From positions 6,818 to 13,585 of the forward strand of contig JAESRR010000259.1 in the NCBI GenBank assembly GCA_016764535.1: DNA of 6,768 nucleotides, in the 5' to 3' direction. Within the stretch, counting starts at the first letter, position 1, and every line of letters starts with the position of its first letter. The notes below the pieces were generated by a model, which worked only from the letters and a program-made list of their open reading frames with translations, was not told the DNA's origin and made no database searches. Positions 1 through 5,996 of the stretch are shown piece after piece. Source of the DNA: Cohaesibacteraceae bacterium. GTDB lineage: Bacteria > Pseudomonadota > Alphaproteobacteria > Rhizobiales > Cohaesibacteraceae. A program made the position numbers and the translations under genes.

Positions 1-560
1 GGACGACTGGCCAGCATAACGCTCACAAATCTGTCATGCAGTGTCAGGATTATCGGGTTATCGACCACCGCAACAATCGAGCGGTGAAAGGCGATATCGG
101 TTTGCGGGAAGATCTCGCTCCCGATTGCTGCAAAATTGTCCGACAATGCATTTCTGATCAATGTGATCTGAACATTGCTGGCCTTGCGCGCCGCTTCCCG
201 CACTGCACCGGTTTCGACAAACTGGCGCATCTGTTCCAGATGTGCGCCGCTTTCCGCCTGGCCAAGTATCTCGCGAATATGGTCCCCGGCTGTAAGGATG
301 ATGTTCTCGATTGTTGGTTTGTCGGCGCGGGGCCTTTTGCCTGCCGCTGTCGAGATATATCCCCCCGACTGCATCAGTACCAAAGCCTCGCGAACAGTCG
401 GGCGAGACGCATCAAAGCGATCGCAAAGCTCCCGTTCTGTTGGCAGTGCATCCCCGACAGGCAGCATGCCTGTTCTTATCTCCTCGATCAAAACCTGCGC
501 CATCAACTCGGAAGCGCGTTTTGGAGCCTGACCTGCATCGTGATTCAAAGTGTTAAGCAC
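1..560 (-). CDS. GntR-family (FadR/FCD subfamily) transcriptional regulator, C-terminus cut by window edge
   Basis: Seen: translating the minus strand from a GTG at 560 gives 186 codons without a stop, running off the left edge. Residues about 15-80 form a GntR winged helix-turn-helix, with the hallmark LPTERELCDRF followed by SRPTVREAL (residues 39-60). From about residue 108 an FCD ligand-binding domain begins: an LEQMRQFVETGAVREAA helix, then TDIAFH, whose Asp155 and His159 fit the D-x-x-x-H metal/ligand site of FCD domains. The rest of the FCD domain lies outside the window. The GTG start is preferred because AAGGGAG lies 6 nt upstream. Inference: a dimeric repressor of the divergent aldolase gene, released by a sugar acid or similar effector. 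E. coli NanR belongs to the same GntR subfamily, but assignment as NanR is only by neighbourhood. Confidence 0.9.
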   Translation of the reverse strand, partial: MLNTLNHDAGQAPKRASELMAQVLIEEIRTGMLPVGDALPTERELCDRFDASRPTVREALVLMQSGGYISTAAGKRPRADKPTIENIILTAGDHIREILGQAESGAHLEQMRQFVETGAVREAARKASNVQITLIRNALSDNFAAIGSEIFPQTDIAFHRSIVAVVDNPIILTLHDRFVSVMLASR

Positions 561-566
561 GGGATT

Positions 567-573
567 CTCCCTT
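567..573 (-). promoter_or_regulatory. Shine-Dalgarno supporting the GTG start of the GntR regulator
   Basis: Reads AAGGGAG on the minus strand, 6 nt before GTG at 560. It decides the start, as no ATG near the beginning of the frame has a comparable site. Confidence 0.7.
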
Positions 574-596
574 TAACCGCAGTGTGAACCGGAACG

Positions 597-602
597 ATTA
601 TA
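597..602 (-). promoter_or_regulatory. Candidate -10 box for the GntR regulator
   Basis: A perfect TATAAT on the minus strand would put the transcript start near 590, giving a leader of about 30 nt before the GTG. The -35 region 17 bp upstream (TGGAAT) is poor, so this is a tentative promoter. An alternative TTGACA -35 on the minus strand at 678-673 has no good -10 at the right distance. Confidence 0.4.
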
Positions 603-648
603 CGTGCATGGCACTCATAATTCCAGTTTTTGTCAGACCATTTGTTAT

Positions 649-663
649 TTTGGTATTACCAAA
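649..663. promoter_or_regulatory. Probable FCD-type GntR operator (perfect palindrome)
   Basis: TTTGGTATTACCAAA is a perfect 15-bp palindrome around a central T. Its core at 651-661, TGGTATTACCA, fits the FadR-subfamily consensus t.GTa.tAC.a at every specified position (consensus from general knowledge of the family). It sits between the FCD regulator and the divergent aldolase gene, 8 bp upstream of the proposed aldolase -35 box. Most likely the regulator binds here to control the aldolase gene and perhaps itself. Confidence 0.75.
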
Positions 664-671
664 GTTATGTA

Positions 672-700
672 TTGTCAATCCAAATGATGGAGCTTATAAA
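672..700 (+). promoter_or_regulatory. Candidate sigma-70 promoter of the aldolase gene
   Basis: TTGTCA (672-677) and TATAAA (695-700) are separated by exactly 17 bp, each one mismatch from consensus. Transcription would start near 707, giving a leader of about 77 nt. The predicted start lies inside a TTGGTA box, so a repressor bound to the flanking boxes would block it. Confidence 0.55.
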
Positions 701-702
701 TT

Positions 703-725
703 TTGGTAAGATATATGTTGGTATA
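703..725 (+). repeat. Two TTGGTA boxes, possible accessory operator sites
   Basis: TTGGTA occurs at 703-708 and again at 718-723, start to start 15 bp. The second copy continues to GGTATA (720-725). The same hexamer forms each half of the palindrome at 649-663, and TTTTGGTA is shared by 648-655 and 701-708. E. coli NanR is known to bind GGTATA repeats, so these boxes may be secondary sites for the divergent regulator near the transcription start. The short motif in AT-rich DNA leaves room for chance. Confidence 0.45.
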
Positions 726-783
726 AAAATACACCCCGAAGTCGGAAATTCTCTGACAAGCATCAAATAACCGAGGAATATCA

Positions 784-1692
784 ATGTCTAAACCACTATC
801 TGGCATATATGCCGCACTTATGAGCGGATTTGCCGACAATGGGGATTTTTGTTCGACCAGACAAAACGCAATCGTGGATTACGCTATTCGCCAGCGTATT
901 ACCGGCCTGTATGTCGGCGGAAGCAGCGCTGAAGGCGGCCTGATGACAGCTGGCGAGTTGCTCGAACAACAGGTTATTGTGCATCAAAAATGCAAGGGAA
1001 GTGGTAAAACACTGATTGCCCATGTCGGCTTGCCAAGCCTGAAAGAATCCATCCGTCTGGCGCAACATGCCAAAGCCTGTGGGTATGATGGTCTGTCTGC
1101 CCTGCCCCCGCATGCCTACCCGTTTTCACATCCCGACGTGCTCGATTATTACAGGCAGCTTTCGGCAGCAACCGACCTTCCGATGATCATTTATGAAGTG
1201 CCACTACGCACCGGCCGAACCTCTACCACCGCGCAAATGGTCGAATTACTGGCGCTTAAAAATGTGGTTGGCATCAAATATACCAACACCGATCTGTTTG
1301 GTCTGGCGCTTTTGCGCAAACACAGCCCGCAAGCCACCTGCTTTTTTGGATTTGATGAAATGTTCGGGGCGGCTGCCGCTCTGGGAGTTGATGGCGGCAT
1401 TGGTACCACTTACAATATAATCGGCGGCTTATATACGGCGATCTTTGCCGCTGCATGGGCGAGTGACATCCCCCGGTTACAAACCCTGCAACATATCTCA
1501 AGGGATTTTGTCGAGGCACTTTTGAAGGTCGGGGTTATTCCTGGAATGAAACTGGCCCTGCAACAAATCGGGGTTGATTGTGGCCCGGCACGCGCACCAT
1601 TTAATCTGGTTGGCGACAACCCGCAACAGATCATCCGGGACGCGCTCGATAAACCTGAATTGCGCGAATGGCTGGCGCCAGGTTTTATGTAA
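784..1692 (+). CDS. NanA/DapA-superfamily class I aldolase, N-acetylneuraminate-lyase-like
   Basis: 302 aa, cytoplasmic, the usual length of the family, which uses a (beta/alpha)8 barrel. The Schiff-base lysine is Lys165 in GIKYTNTDL and the catalytic tyrosine is Tyr137 in IIYEVP. Both fall at the same residue numbers as in E. coli NanA. Other NanA-like marks are YVGGSS at 43-48, Thr167, the GFDE stretch at 189-192, and GGIGTTYNI at 204-212 (NanA has Ser where this has Thr208). Probable reaction: reversible cleavage of N-acetylneuraminate, or a related 2-keto sugar acid, to pyruvate and a sugar. Oddities: GSSAEG replaces the usual GSTGEA, and Tyr137 is followed by EVPLRTG, where RTG resembles DapA rather than NanA (YNIPALSG), so substrate identity is open. 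The ATG is supported by GAGGA at 773-777. The gene is divergent from a GntR/FCD regulator; no transport or further catabolic genes follow it. Confidence 0.85.
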   Translation: MSKPLSGIYAALMSGFADNGDFCSTRQNAIVDYAIRQRITGLYVGGSSAEGGLMTAGELLEQQVIVHQKCKGSGKTLIAHVGLPSLKESIRLAQHAKACGYDGLSALPPHAYPFSHPDVLDYYRQLSAATDLPMIIYEVPLRTGRTSTTAQMVELLALKNVVGIKYTNTDLFGLALLRKHSPQATCFFGFDEMFGAAAALGVDGGIGTTYNIIGGLYTAIFAAAWASDIPRLQTLQHISRDFVEALLKVGVIPGMKLALQQIGVDCGPARAPFNLVGDNPQQIIRDALDKPELREWLAPGFM

Positions 1693-1748
1693 ACCGGTTC
1701 CTGGTTTTATGAAAAATGAGCTGCGCGGCAAATTAAATCAAACCAACT

Positions 1749-1774
1749 GGAATAAAATCATCCGGCCACCCGTT
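1749..1774 (+). promoter_or_regulatory. Candidate ECF-sigma promoter of the sulfite dehydrogenase gene
   Basis: GGAAT (1749-1753) is followed after 17 bp by CGTT (1771-1774), the -35/-10 arrangement of alphaproteobacterial ECF promoters such as those of the EcfG type. The expected transcript start, near 1780-1784, lies just ahead of the well-placed start codon at 1816. The match is by eye, and short motifs of this kind occur by chance, but the position is right and an anti-sigma gene lies nearby in the window. Confidence 0.45.
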
Positions 1775-1805
1775 AATTGATGGAACGCATTTCAAACATG
1801 TATGT

Positions 1806-1810
1806 GGAGG
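1806..1810 (+). promoter_or_regulatory. Shine-Dalgarno deciding the sulfite dehydrogenase start
   Basis: GGAGG lies 5 nt before the ATG at 1816. The in-frame ATG at 1777 and the one at 1798 have no such site, so 1816 is taken as the start. Confidence 0.8.
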
Positions 1811-1815
1811 ACACC

Positions 1816-3111
1816 ATGACCGACAAGCCCAAAGACCTGAAAACCATTTCGGAGTTTTTTGAAAAAGACCCGGAAACAGCGGACAAGACCTTTTTTGGTC
1901 GCGAGACCCATTCAGATCGTCGCGGGTTTTTGAAAGGTGCCGGTCTTGCCACCATGGGCGCAATGATCGGCAGCGCGATTCCATTTCACCGCAACATGCC
2001 TGCCGGGTTTATTCCCGCAGCCTTTGCTGGCGAAAACGTGCTGGTCGGCAAGGATGGCCTGACGCTTCTCAATGATCGCCCGGTCAATGCAGAAACTCCA
2101 CCTCATCTGCTGGATGATTTGATCACACCAACCTCGCGGCATTTTATTCGTAATAACGGCATTGCTCCCGAAGAAGTGGATGCAGACAACTGGACCCTGA
2201 CAATCGACGGTCTTGTCGACAATCCAATGACACTGACGATTGCCGACCTGAAGGAAAAATTCGAAGTCCATACCATGGCGCTTACCATTGAATGCGGTGG
2301 TAATGGCCGGGCTGCATTTGATCCACCGGCAAAGGGCAATCAGTGGACGCTCGGTGCGGTGGCCTGTTCGGAATGGACCGGCGTTAAACTAAAAGACGTG
2401 CTGGCAGCCGCAGGTCCAAAGAGCAACGCAATTTATACGGCTCACGTAGGTGATGACGCGCATCTTTCCGGCAATCCGGACAAGCTGCCAATTTCCCGTG
2501 GCATGCCAATTGAAAAGGCCATGTCCGATAATGTGATGATTGTTTTCGCCCAGAACGGTGAGGCCATCCATCCCAATAACGGGGCACCCTTGCGTCTTGT
2601 GGTTCCTGGCTGGCCTGGGTCATTGTCCCACAAATGGCTGAAACGGATCTACCTGCGCGACATCGTTCATGATGGTCCAAAAATGACCGGCAAGGCCTAT
2701 CGCGTTCCGCAGCATCCGGTTGCTGCAGGCGAAAAGGTTCCCAAAGACGATTTTGTTTTCATCGAACGTATGCCGGTGAAATCACTGATCACCTCGCCAA
2801 AGACCGAAGCGACATCCGGAAAATCGCTTGCTGTTCGTGGTCATGCATGGTCAGGCGACCGGTTGATCAAAACCGTCGATATCTCGATTGACTTTGGTAA
2901 AACCTGGCAGACCGCCAAACTTGATGCACCTGTTAATGATGGCGCATGGCAAAACTGGTCGGCCGATGTCACCTTTCCGGTTTCGGGCTATTATGAAGTC
3001 TGGGCACGGGCAACAGATGATGGCGATGATGCGCAACCATTTGCCATTGCGTGGAACCCCAAGGGTTACCTCAACAATACCATGCACCGTATTTCAGTTC
3101 GTGTGAGCTAA
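1816..3111 (+). CDS. sorA: Tat-exported molybdopterin sulfite dehydrogenase (sulfite oxidase family)
   Basis: 431 aa from the ATG at 1816. A twin-arginine motif, RRGFLK (35-40), a hydrophobic stretch and a likely cut after AAFA (Ala71) indicate folded export to the periplasm with the Mo cofactor inserted. The oxidoreductase molybdopterin domain spans about 95-285: Cys160 in IECGGNGR is the expected Mo-ligating cysteine, with Arg165 five residues on, as Cys104/Arg109 in Starkeya SorA. SEWTGVKL (185-192) and HKWLKRIYL (272-280) are further family motifs. The Mo-co dimerisation domain follows (about 315-431), including RGHAWSG and NPKGYLNN. Role: oxidation of sulfite to sulfate with electrons passed to a cytochrome c, here probably the product of the next gene. 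Odd: at the SorA Arg55-x-His57 position it reads Arg112-Asn-Asn114, so the histidine is replaced. SoxC, or a related enzyme with another substrate, is possible; no other sox genes are present. Confidence 0.85.
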   Translation: MTDKPKDLKTISEFFEKDPETADKTFFGRETHSDRRGFLKGAGLATMGAMIGSAIPFHRNMPAGFIPAAFAGENVLVGKDGLTLLNDRPVNAETPPHLLDDLITPTSRHFIRNNGIAPEEVDADNWTLTIDGLVDNPMTLTIADLKEKFEVHTMALTIECGGNGRAAFDPPAKGNQWTLGAVACSEWTGVKLKDVLAAAGPKSNAIYTAHVGDDAHLSGNPDKLPISRGMPIEKAMSDNVMIVFAQNGEAIHPNNGAPLRLVVPGWPGSLSHKWLKRIYLRDIVHDGPKMTGKAYRVPQHPVAAGEKVPKDDFVFIERMPVKSLITSPKTEATSGKSLAVRGHAWSGDRLIKTVDISIDFGKTWQTAKLDAPVNDGAWQNWSADVTFPVSGYYEVWARATDDGDDAQPFAIAWNPKGYLNNTMHRISVRVS

Positions 3112-3128
3112 ATATTCCGGTCATGATG

Positions 3129-3161
3129 CACCTGCGGTCACACCATCGCAGGTGTTTTTTT
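3129..3161 (+). terminator. Intrinsic terminator between sulfite dehydrogenase and cytochrome genes
   Basis: CACCTGCG (3129-3136) pairs with CGCAGGTG (3147-3154), a perfect 8-bp GC-rich stem with a 10-nt loop, followed directly by seven Ts (3155-3161). It starts 18 nt after the dehydrogenase stop and lies 42 nt before the cytochrome start. Confidence 0.88.
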
Positions 3162-3203
3162 GAATTCAGGAACCAGGCGTTTTTAAATTTAGGAATTTTG
3201 TGA

Positions 3204-3881
3204 ATGCGTTTTATTTCCCCGGCTCTGTGTCTGGCCATCTTTAGCCTCGCATGGGCCACACCTTCTCTTGCCGCCGATCCGGTGCGGGGACAGAAAATCT
3301 TTAAAAAATGCGCCAGTTGCCACACTGTAAAAAAAGACGGCAAGCGCAAAACCGGTCCCAATTTGTGGAACATAATCGGGCGGGACGTCGCCGCCAATGA
3401 AGCCTTTGCGAAAAAATATTCCAAAGCCATGAAGGCCTATGGTGGCGTTTGGTCAGCAGATCGACTGGATGTTTTTCTCAAAAAGCCGAAGAAGGAAATC
3501 CGCAAGACAAAAATGGGTTTTGCCGGTTTAAAGAAAGACAAGGACCGTACGGATCTGCTGGCTTTTCTCGCAACCTTTAGCGATGCCTCTTCCAGTCAGG
3601 CAAACGCAGTTACTCCGGCTGAAGATCCCGGCCCGGAATATGGCTTTATGTTTGTTGCCAAAGGCGTTGAAGAAACTTTTATCGCCTGCACACCCTGCCA
3701 TTCCGAACGCATTGTTGTTCAACAGGGTCTTAAAAAGGCCGACTGGGAAGAGCTGTTTGTCTGGATGATTGAAGAGCAGGACATGGAAGCGATGGAAGAG
3801 CCGGATTATACTCTCGTGCTCAATTATCTCACCGAGCATTACGGCATTGACCGGCCTAATTTTCCTGGCAAAAAGAAGTAA
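3204..3881 (+). CDS. Secreted dihaem cytochrome c, likely electron acceptor of the sulfite dehydrogenase
   Basis: 225 aa. A Sec signal peptide (about 1-24, ending PSLAA) places it in the periplasm. Domain 1 (about 25-127) is a class I cytochrome c of the c550/c2 type: haem motif CASCH at 36-40, then KTGPNLWNIIGR (49-60) and KMGF, with Met104 the expected axial ligand. Domain 2 (about 145-217) carries a second motif, CTPCH (162-166), then VVQQGL, WEELFVWMIEEQ and NYLTEHY. Its axial methionine could be Met188, Met194 or Met197. A linker rich in Ser, Ala and Pro (about 128-144) joins them. Role (inferred): takes electrons from the adjacent sulfite dehydrogenase and delivers them to a terminal oxidase or another cytochrome. 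The second module resembles no family I can name with certainty. The ATG has a modest AGGA at 3191-3194. The gene is separated from its likely partner by a strong terminator, so it needs read-through or its own promoter. Confidence 0.88.
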   Translation: MRFISPALCLAIFSLAWATPSLAADPVRGQKIFKKCASCHTVKKDGKRKTGPNLWNIIGRDVAANEAFAKKYSKAMKAYGGVWSADRLDVFLKKPKKEIRKTKMGFAGLKKDKDRTDLLAFLATFSDASSSQANAVTPAEDPGPEYGFMFVAKGVEETFIACTPCHSERIVVQQGLKKADWEELFVWMIEEQDMEAMEEPDYTLVLNYLTEHYGIDRPNFPGKKK

Positions 3882-3885
3882 TACG

Positions 3886-3914
3886 AAGGCGGGGGATCAG
3901 CTTCCGCCTTTTTT
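3886..3914 (+). terminator. Intrinsic terminator of the cytochrome gene
   Basis: AAGGCGG (3886-3892) pairs with CCGCCTT (3904-3910) around an 11-nt loop, followed by a run of Ts to 3914. It sits in the 41-bp gap between the cytochrome stop and the stop of the convergent 630-aa gene. On the minus strand the stem lacks a following T tract, so it mainly serves the plus strand. Confidence 0.8.
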
Positions 3915-3922
3915 ACTTCAGT

Positions 3923-5815
3923 CTATTTAATCACAATTGTCAGACGCTCTGCTTTAGGATCATCCGACACTTTGGGCCAGCTGCCATCATTTGTTTCACG
4001 GATAACAGCATCGATGCGTTTTCCAAGCAGAACATTTAGACTTTCATCAAGTCGCATGATTGCCGGACCACCCAGATGAGGACTATAATTAGGAGAATAG
4101 TTACCACATTGAGGTCTGTCTCTCCAGTCTCCATCCATTGACTTTACCTGAACAGATTTATCAAGGCCGGATATTGTTACCCCAATCCTGTTGGGGTCAA
4201 GTCTGGTGAACACTCCGACAATTTCGGTTTCGGGCGAAGAAATAATGTGCCAGTCGACATAACGGTATTCAAAATTCAGGTAGAGCGCAATTTTACCGGT
4301 TCTCTCGACTTTCACATTGAACCGCCTTGGGGATTTCTGTCCATAATAACGAACATAATCACCCTCAGCCAAAGCCAACACTACCAGATGAACATCCTTT
4401 TCAAGATGTTCAACCAGGCATGCTTTTGGAGCCATTCCTCCCGATATTTTCCATCCATCTATCCATGCTCGGGACCGACCAAACGCGCTCTGATCATCCG
4501 GAATAGCCTGCGTCAATCCTCTGTCGCAACGTGGATTATCATACGATGAGACTGTCTTCGGGATTTCTCGCGAATCAGCAAAAAAGAAGCAAACATTGAA
4601 CGCGCTGTTTTGGTTCAAATCCGGCATCTCAACGCCATCTGCAATCAAAAATGATTTTTCATGTAACTTGATTGGAAGCTGCGTTTCTTTGGTCACCAGA
4701 TAATCAACTTTATATCCAAAACTAAAATCTGGATCAAACCGACTGCGATAAGGTGCACTGATGGTTTCATCCCAACGTTTATAAATTCGATCAAATTCGG
4801 GCGTACCAGGAGCGAACAACACACCTTCAGAGATCAGTTGCTGCAACCCAATTACTCCGGGGAAACCCGTGTAAGGCAAAACCGGGACAGAAGTGACAAC
4901 ATCCTTTGCGGAAATATTGATCACACCTCTTTCATAATTTTGTTCTCCCTCATAACCGCCGCCACCATATGGTTCATATCGACCTTCAGCCGGACCGGAC
5001 ATCGAGAACATGTCACCGTTTTTTGTCTCCTGTTTTCCCCATCTTCCCTGTTTTTCAGCTTCCGACCAGCCATCTTGGGGAATGCGAATAGTGTGAGCTC
5101 TTAAGCGTTCAACGAATTGGTCCACATGGATACGGTTAGTCGGGACACTTTCTTGTAGTTTTTTGACAACGGGCTTTGATTTTATAATCAATTTTTCTTT
5201 GGGCATTTCAAACACACTAAGTCCACGCAGACGACCTACATCCCATTTTAAATATGCCAATCTGTTTGGATCAGGATATGCGATTTTCATACGATCCGCT
5301 TTGGGTATTTCAAAATGTGCCGAAAGCTCACAGGCGCGATAGACCGAAAGACATGTATTTCGTGCAACATGCCCAAGACTTTTTAAATCCGTTTTTGCGT
5401 AAATTATCTGTTCCCGCGGAATACCAACAATGCCGGTATGTTCCTGGCCGCGATATTGAGACCCTAGTACAACAACCCGCGAAATGGATTCGATGTCCCC
5501 GGAAAATCTCCAAATAATTGGTTTGCCGCTGGAGATCGCTATGTAATGTGGACGGTCCCCGGCTGTGACTTCTACATCCACCACCTCGGTGAGGGTTTGA
5601 ATATTTCCAAGAGCGACTGGAGATAACCCAGCGCCGCCATTGGCGTAAAGCACCGTTACCCGCTCATCAGGGCGCGGTGATGCAATCTCGCATGTTGGGA
5701 ACATTCGCGTATGCGGGGCCATGCATGCAAAAGATTTGTCTGTGAGAACCAAAATGCACAAGAGAACCAAAGGCACAATGTTACGGAGGGTCGTTATCAA
5801 TCGTCGATATATCAT
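3923..5815 (-). CDS. Exported protein of unknown function with an apparent internal domain duplication
   Basis: 630 aa; I do not recognise its family. An N-terminal basic and hydrophobic segment (about 1-30, ending KSFA before Cys31) looks like a Sec signal peptide. The residue at -3 is Ser, so a lipobox is unlikely. The mature part has eight cysteines (31, 42, 155, 162, 409, 430, 466, 570), suggesting disulfides in the periplasm or outside. Two beta-rich stretches look alike: about 80-140 around Trp102 (KPIIWRF) and about 498-560 around Trp522 (RYVDWHI). Between them lie a charged region (170-265), a Gly/Tyr-rich segment (278-295) and a PGVIGLQQLISEGVL motif (319-333). No catalytic motif was seen. 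The ATG at 5815 directly follows an in-frame TAA, so no earlier start is possible; only a weak GGA precedes it. Codons look more AT-rich than in the neighbours, a possible sign of transfer. It lies downstream of the anti-sigma gene on the same strand, 160 bp apart. Confidence 0.8.
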   Translation of the reverse strand: MIYRRLITTLRNIVPLVLLCILVLTDKSFACMAPHTRMFPTCEIASPRPDERVTVLYANGGAGLSPVALGNIQTLTEVVDVEVTAGDRPHYIAISSGKPIIWRFSGDIESISRVVVLGSQYRGQEHTGIVGIPREQIIYAKTDLKSLGHVARNTCLSVYRACELSAHFEIPKADRMKIAYPDPNRLAYLKWDVGRLRGLSVFEMPKEKLIIKSKPVVKKLQESVPTNRIHVDQFVERLRAHTIRIPQDGWSEAEKQGRWGKQETKNGDMFSMSGPAEGRYEPYGGGGYEGEQNYERGVINISAKDVVTSVPVLPYTGFPGVIGLQQLISEGVLFAPGTPEFDRIYKRWDETISAPYRSRFDPDFSFGYKVDYLVTKETQLPIKLHEKSFLIADGVEMPDLNQNSAFNVCFFFADSREIPKTVSSYDNPRCDRGLTQAIPDDQSAFGRSRAWIDGWKISGGMAPKACLVEHLEKDVHLVVLALAEGDYVRYYGQKSPRRFNVKVERTGKIALYLNFEYRYVDWHIISSPETEIVGVFTRLDPNRIGVTISGLDKSVQVKSMDGDWRDRPQCGNYSPNYSPHLGGPAIMRLDESLNVLLGKRIDAVIRETNDGSWPKVSDDPKAERLTIVIK

Positions 5816-5848
5816 TTAGTCATCCGCGACACCGGGAGAAATTCAACC

Positions 5849-5888
5849 CAGAGAATTTATTTGAGTTTTATGCAACCACAATTCTCTG
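5849..5888 (-). repeat. Inverted repeat in the leader of the 630-aa exported-protein gene
   Basis: CAGAGAATT (5849-5857) and AATTCTCTG (5880-5888) are perfect 9-bp complementary arms around a 22-nt spacer. They lie 34-73 nt upstream of the start codon at 5815, so they fall inside the leader if the promoter at 5954-5962 is used. It could be an mRNA hairpin or a protein-binding site. There is no T tract, so it is not a terminator. Confidence 0.55.
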
Positions 5889-5953
5889 TCACTTCACATG
5901 AGTCAATAAGATTAGAACCAATTATCCATAGAGTTGTGCCGGGCAAACATTCA

Positions 5954-5962
5954 ATTATATCA
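5954..5962 (-). promoter_or_regulatory. Candidate extended -10 promoter of the 630-aa gene
   Basis: The minus strand reads TGATATAAT (5962 down to 5954), a perfect extended -10 (TGnTATAAT), just after the anti-sigma stop at 5976. No good -35 is present, which extended -10 promoters tolerate. The start would be near 5947, giving a leader of about 130 nt. It would let the exported-protein gene be expressed apart from the anti-sigma gene. Confidence 0.4.
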
Positions 5963-5996
5963 ACCCTGTCTCACATCAGGCGCAGGGTTTTGCGCC
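5962..5996 (-). other. Two overlapping, mutually exclusive hairpins at the anti-sigma gene end
   Basis: GGCGCA/TGCGCC (arms 5979-5984 and 5991-5996) and AACCCTG/CAGGGTT (arms 5962-5968 and 5983-5989) share bases, so only one can form. They span the last anti-sigma codons and its stop. Neither is followed by a T tract on the minus strand, so termination here would be weak or factor-assisted. Confidence 0.35.

Noticed and set aside
36..587. A 183-codon plus-strand open frame, with two more nested within it
   Set aside because: It is antisense to the GntR regulator, whose minus-strand reading has clear winged-helix and FCD motifs; the plus-strand product has no recognisable feature.
1681..1710. 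GGTTTTATG occurring twice, 21 bp apart, with short AAACC/GGTTT pairing, as a terminator of the aldolase gene
   Set aside because: The stem is only 5 bp and AT-rich, and no T run follows. The repeat is short and half of it is coding sequence.
1777..1815. Upstream in-frame ATG that would extend the sulfite dehydrogenase by 13 residues
   Set aside because: It has no Shine-Dalgarno and lies at or before the predicted transcript start; the ATG at 1816 has GGAGG 5 nt upstream.
3071..3430. A 119-codon minus-strand open frame across the terminator and cytochrome start
   Set aside because: It is a shadow of the dehydrogenase end and the cytochrome gene; the plus strand has haem motifs and a signal peptide.
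3985..5815. Lipoprotein reading of the 630-aa protein, because Cys31 follows the hydrophobic segment
   Set aside because: The residues before the cysteine are Ser-Phe-Ala; a lipobox needs Leu, Val or Ile at -3.
5836..5857. GAGAAATT and GAGAATTT as a direct repeat
   Set aside because: The copies are short and imperfect in AT-rich DNA; the 9-bp inverted repeat next to it is the stronger signal.
5901..5906. TTGACT on the minus strand as a -35 box for the 630-aa gene
   Set aside because: The hexamer 17 bp downstream is AATTGT, too far from TATAAT; the extended -10 at 5954-5962 is a better candidate.
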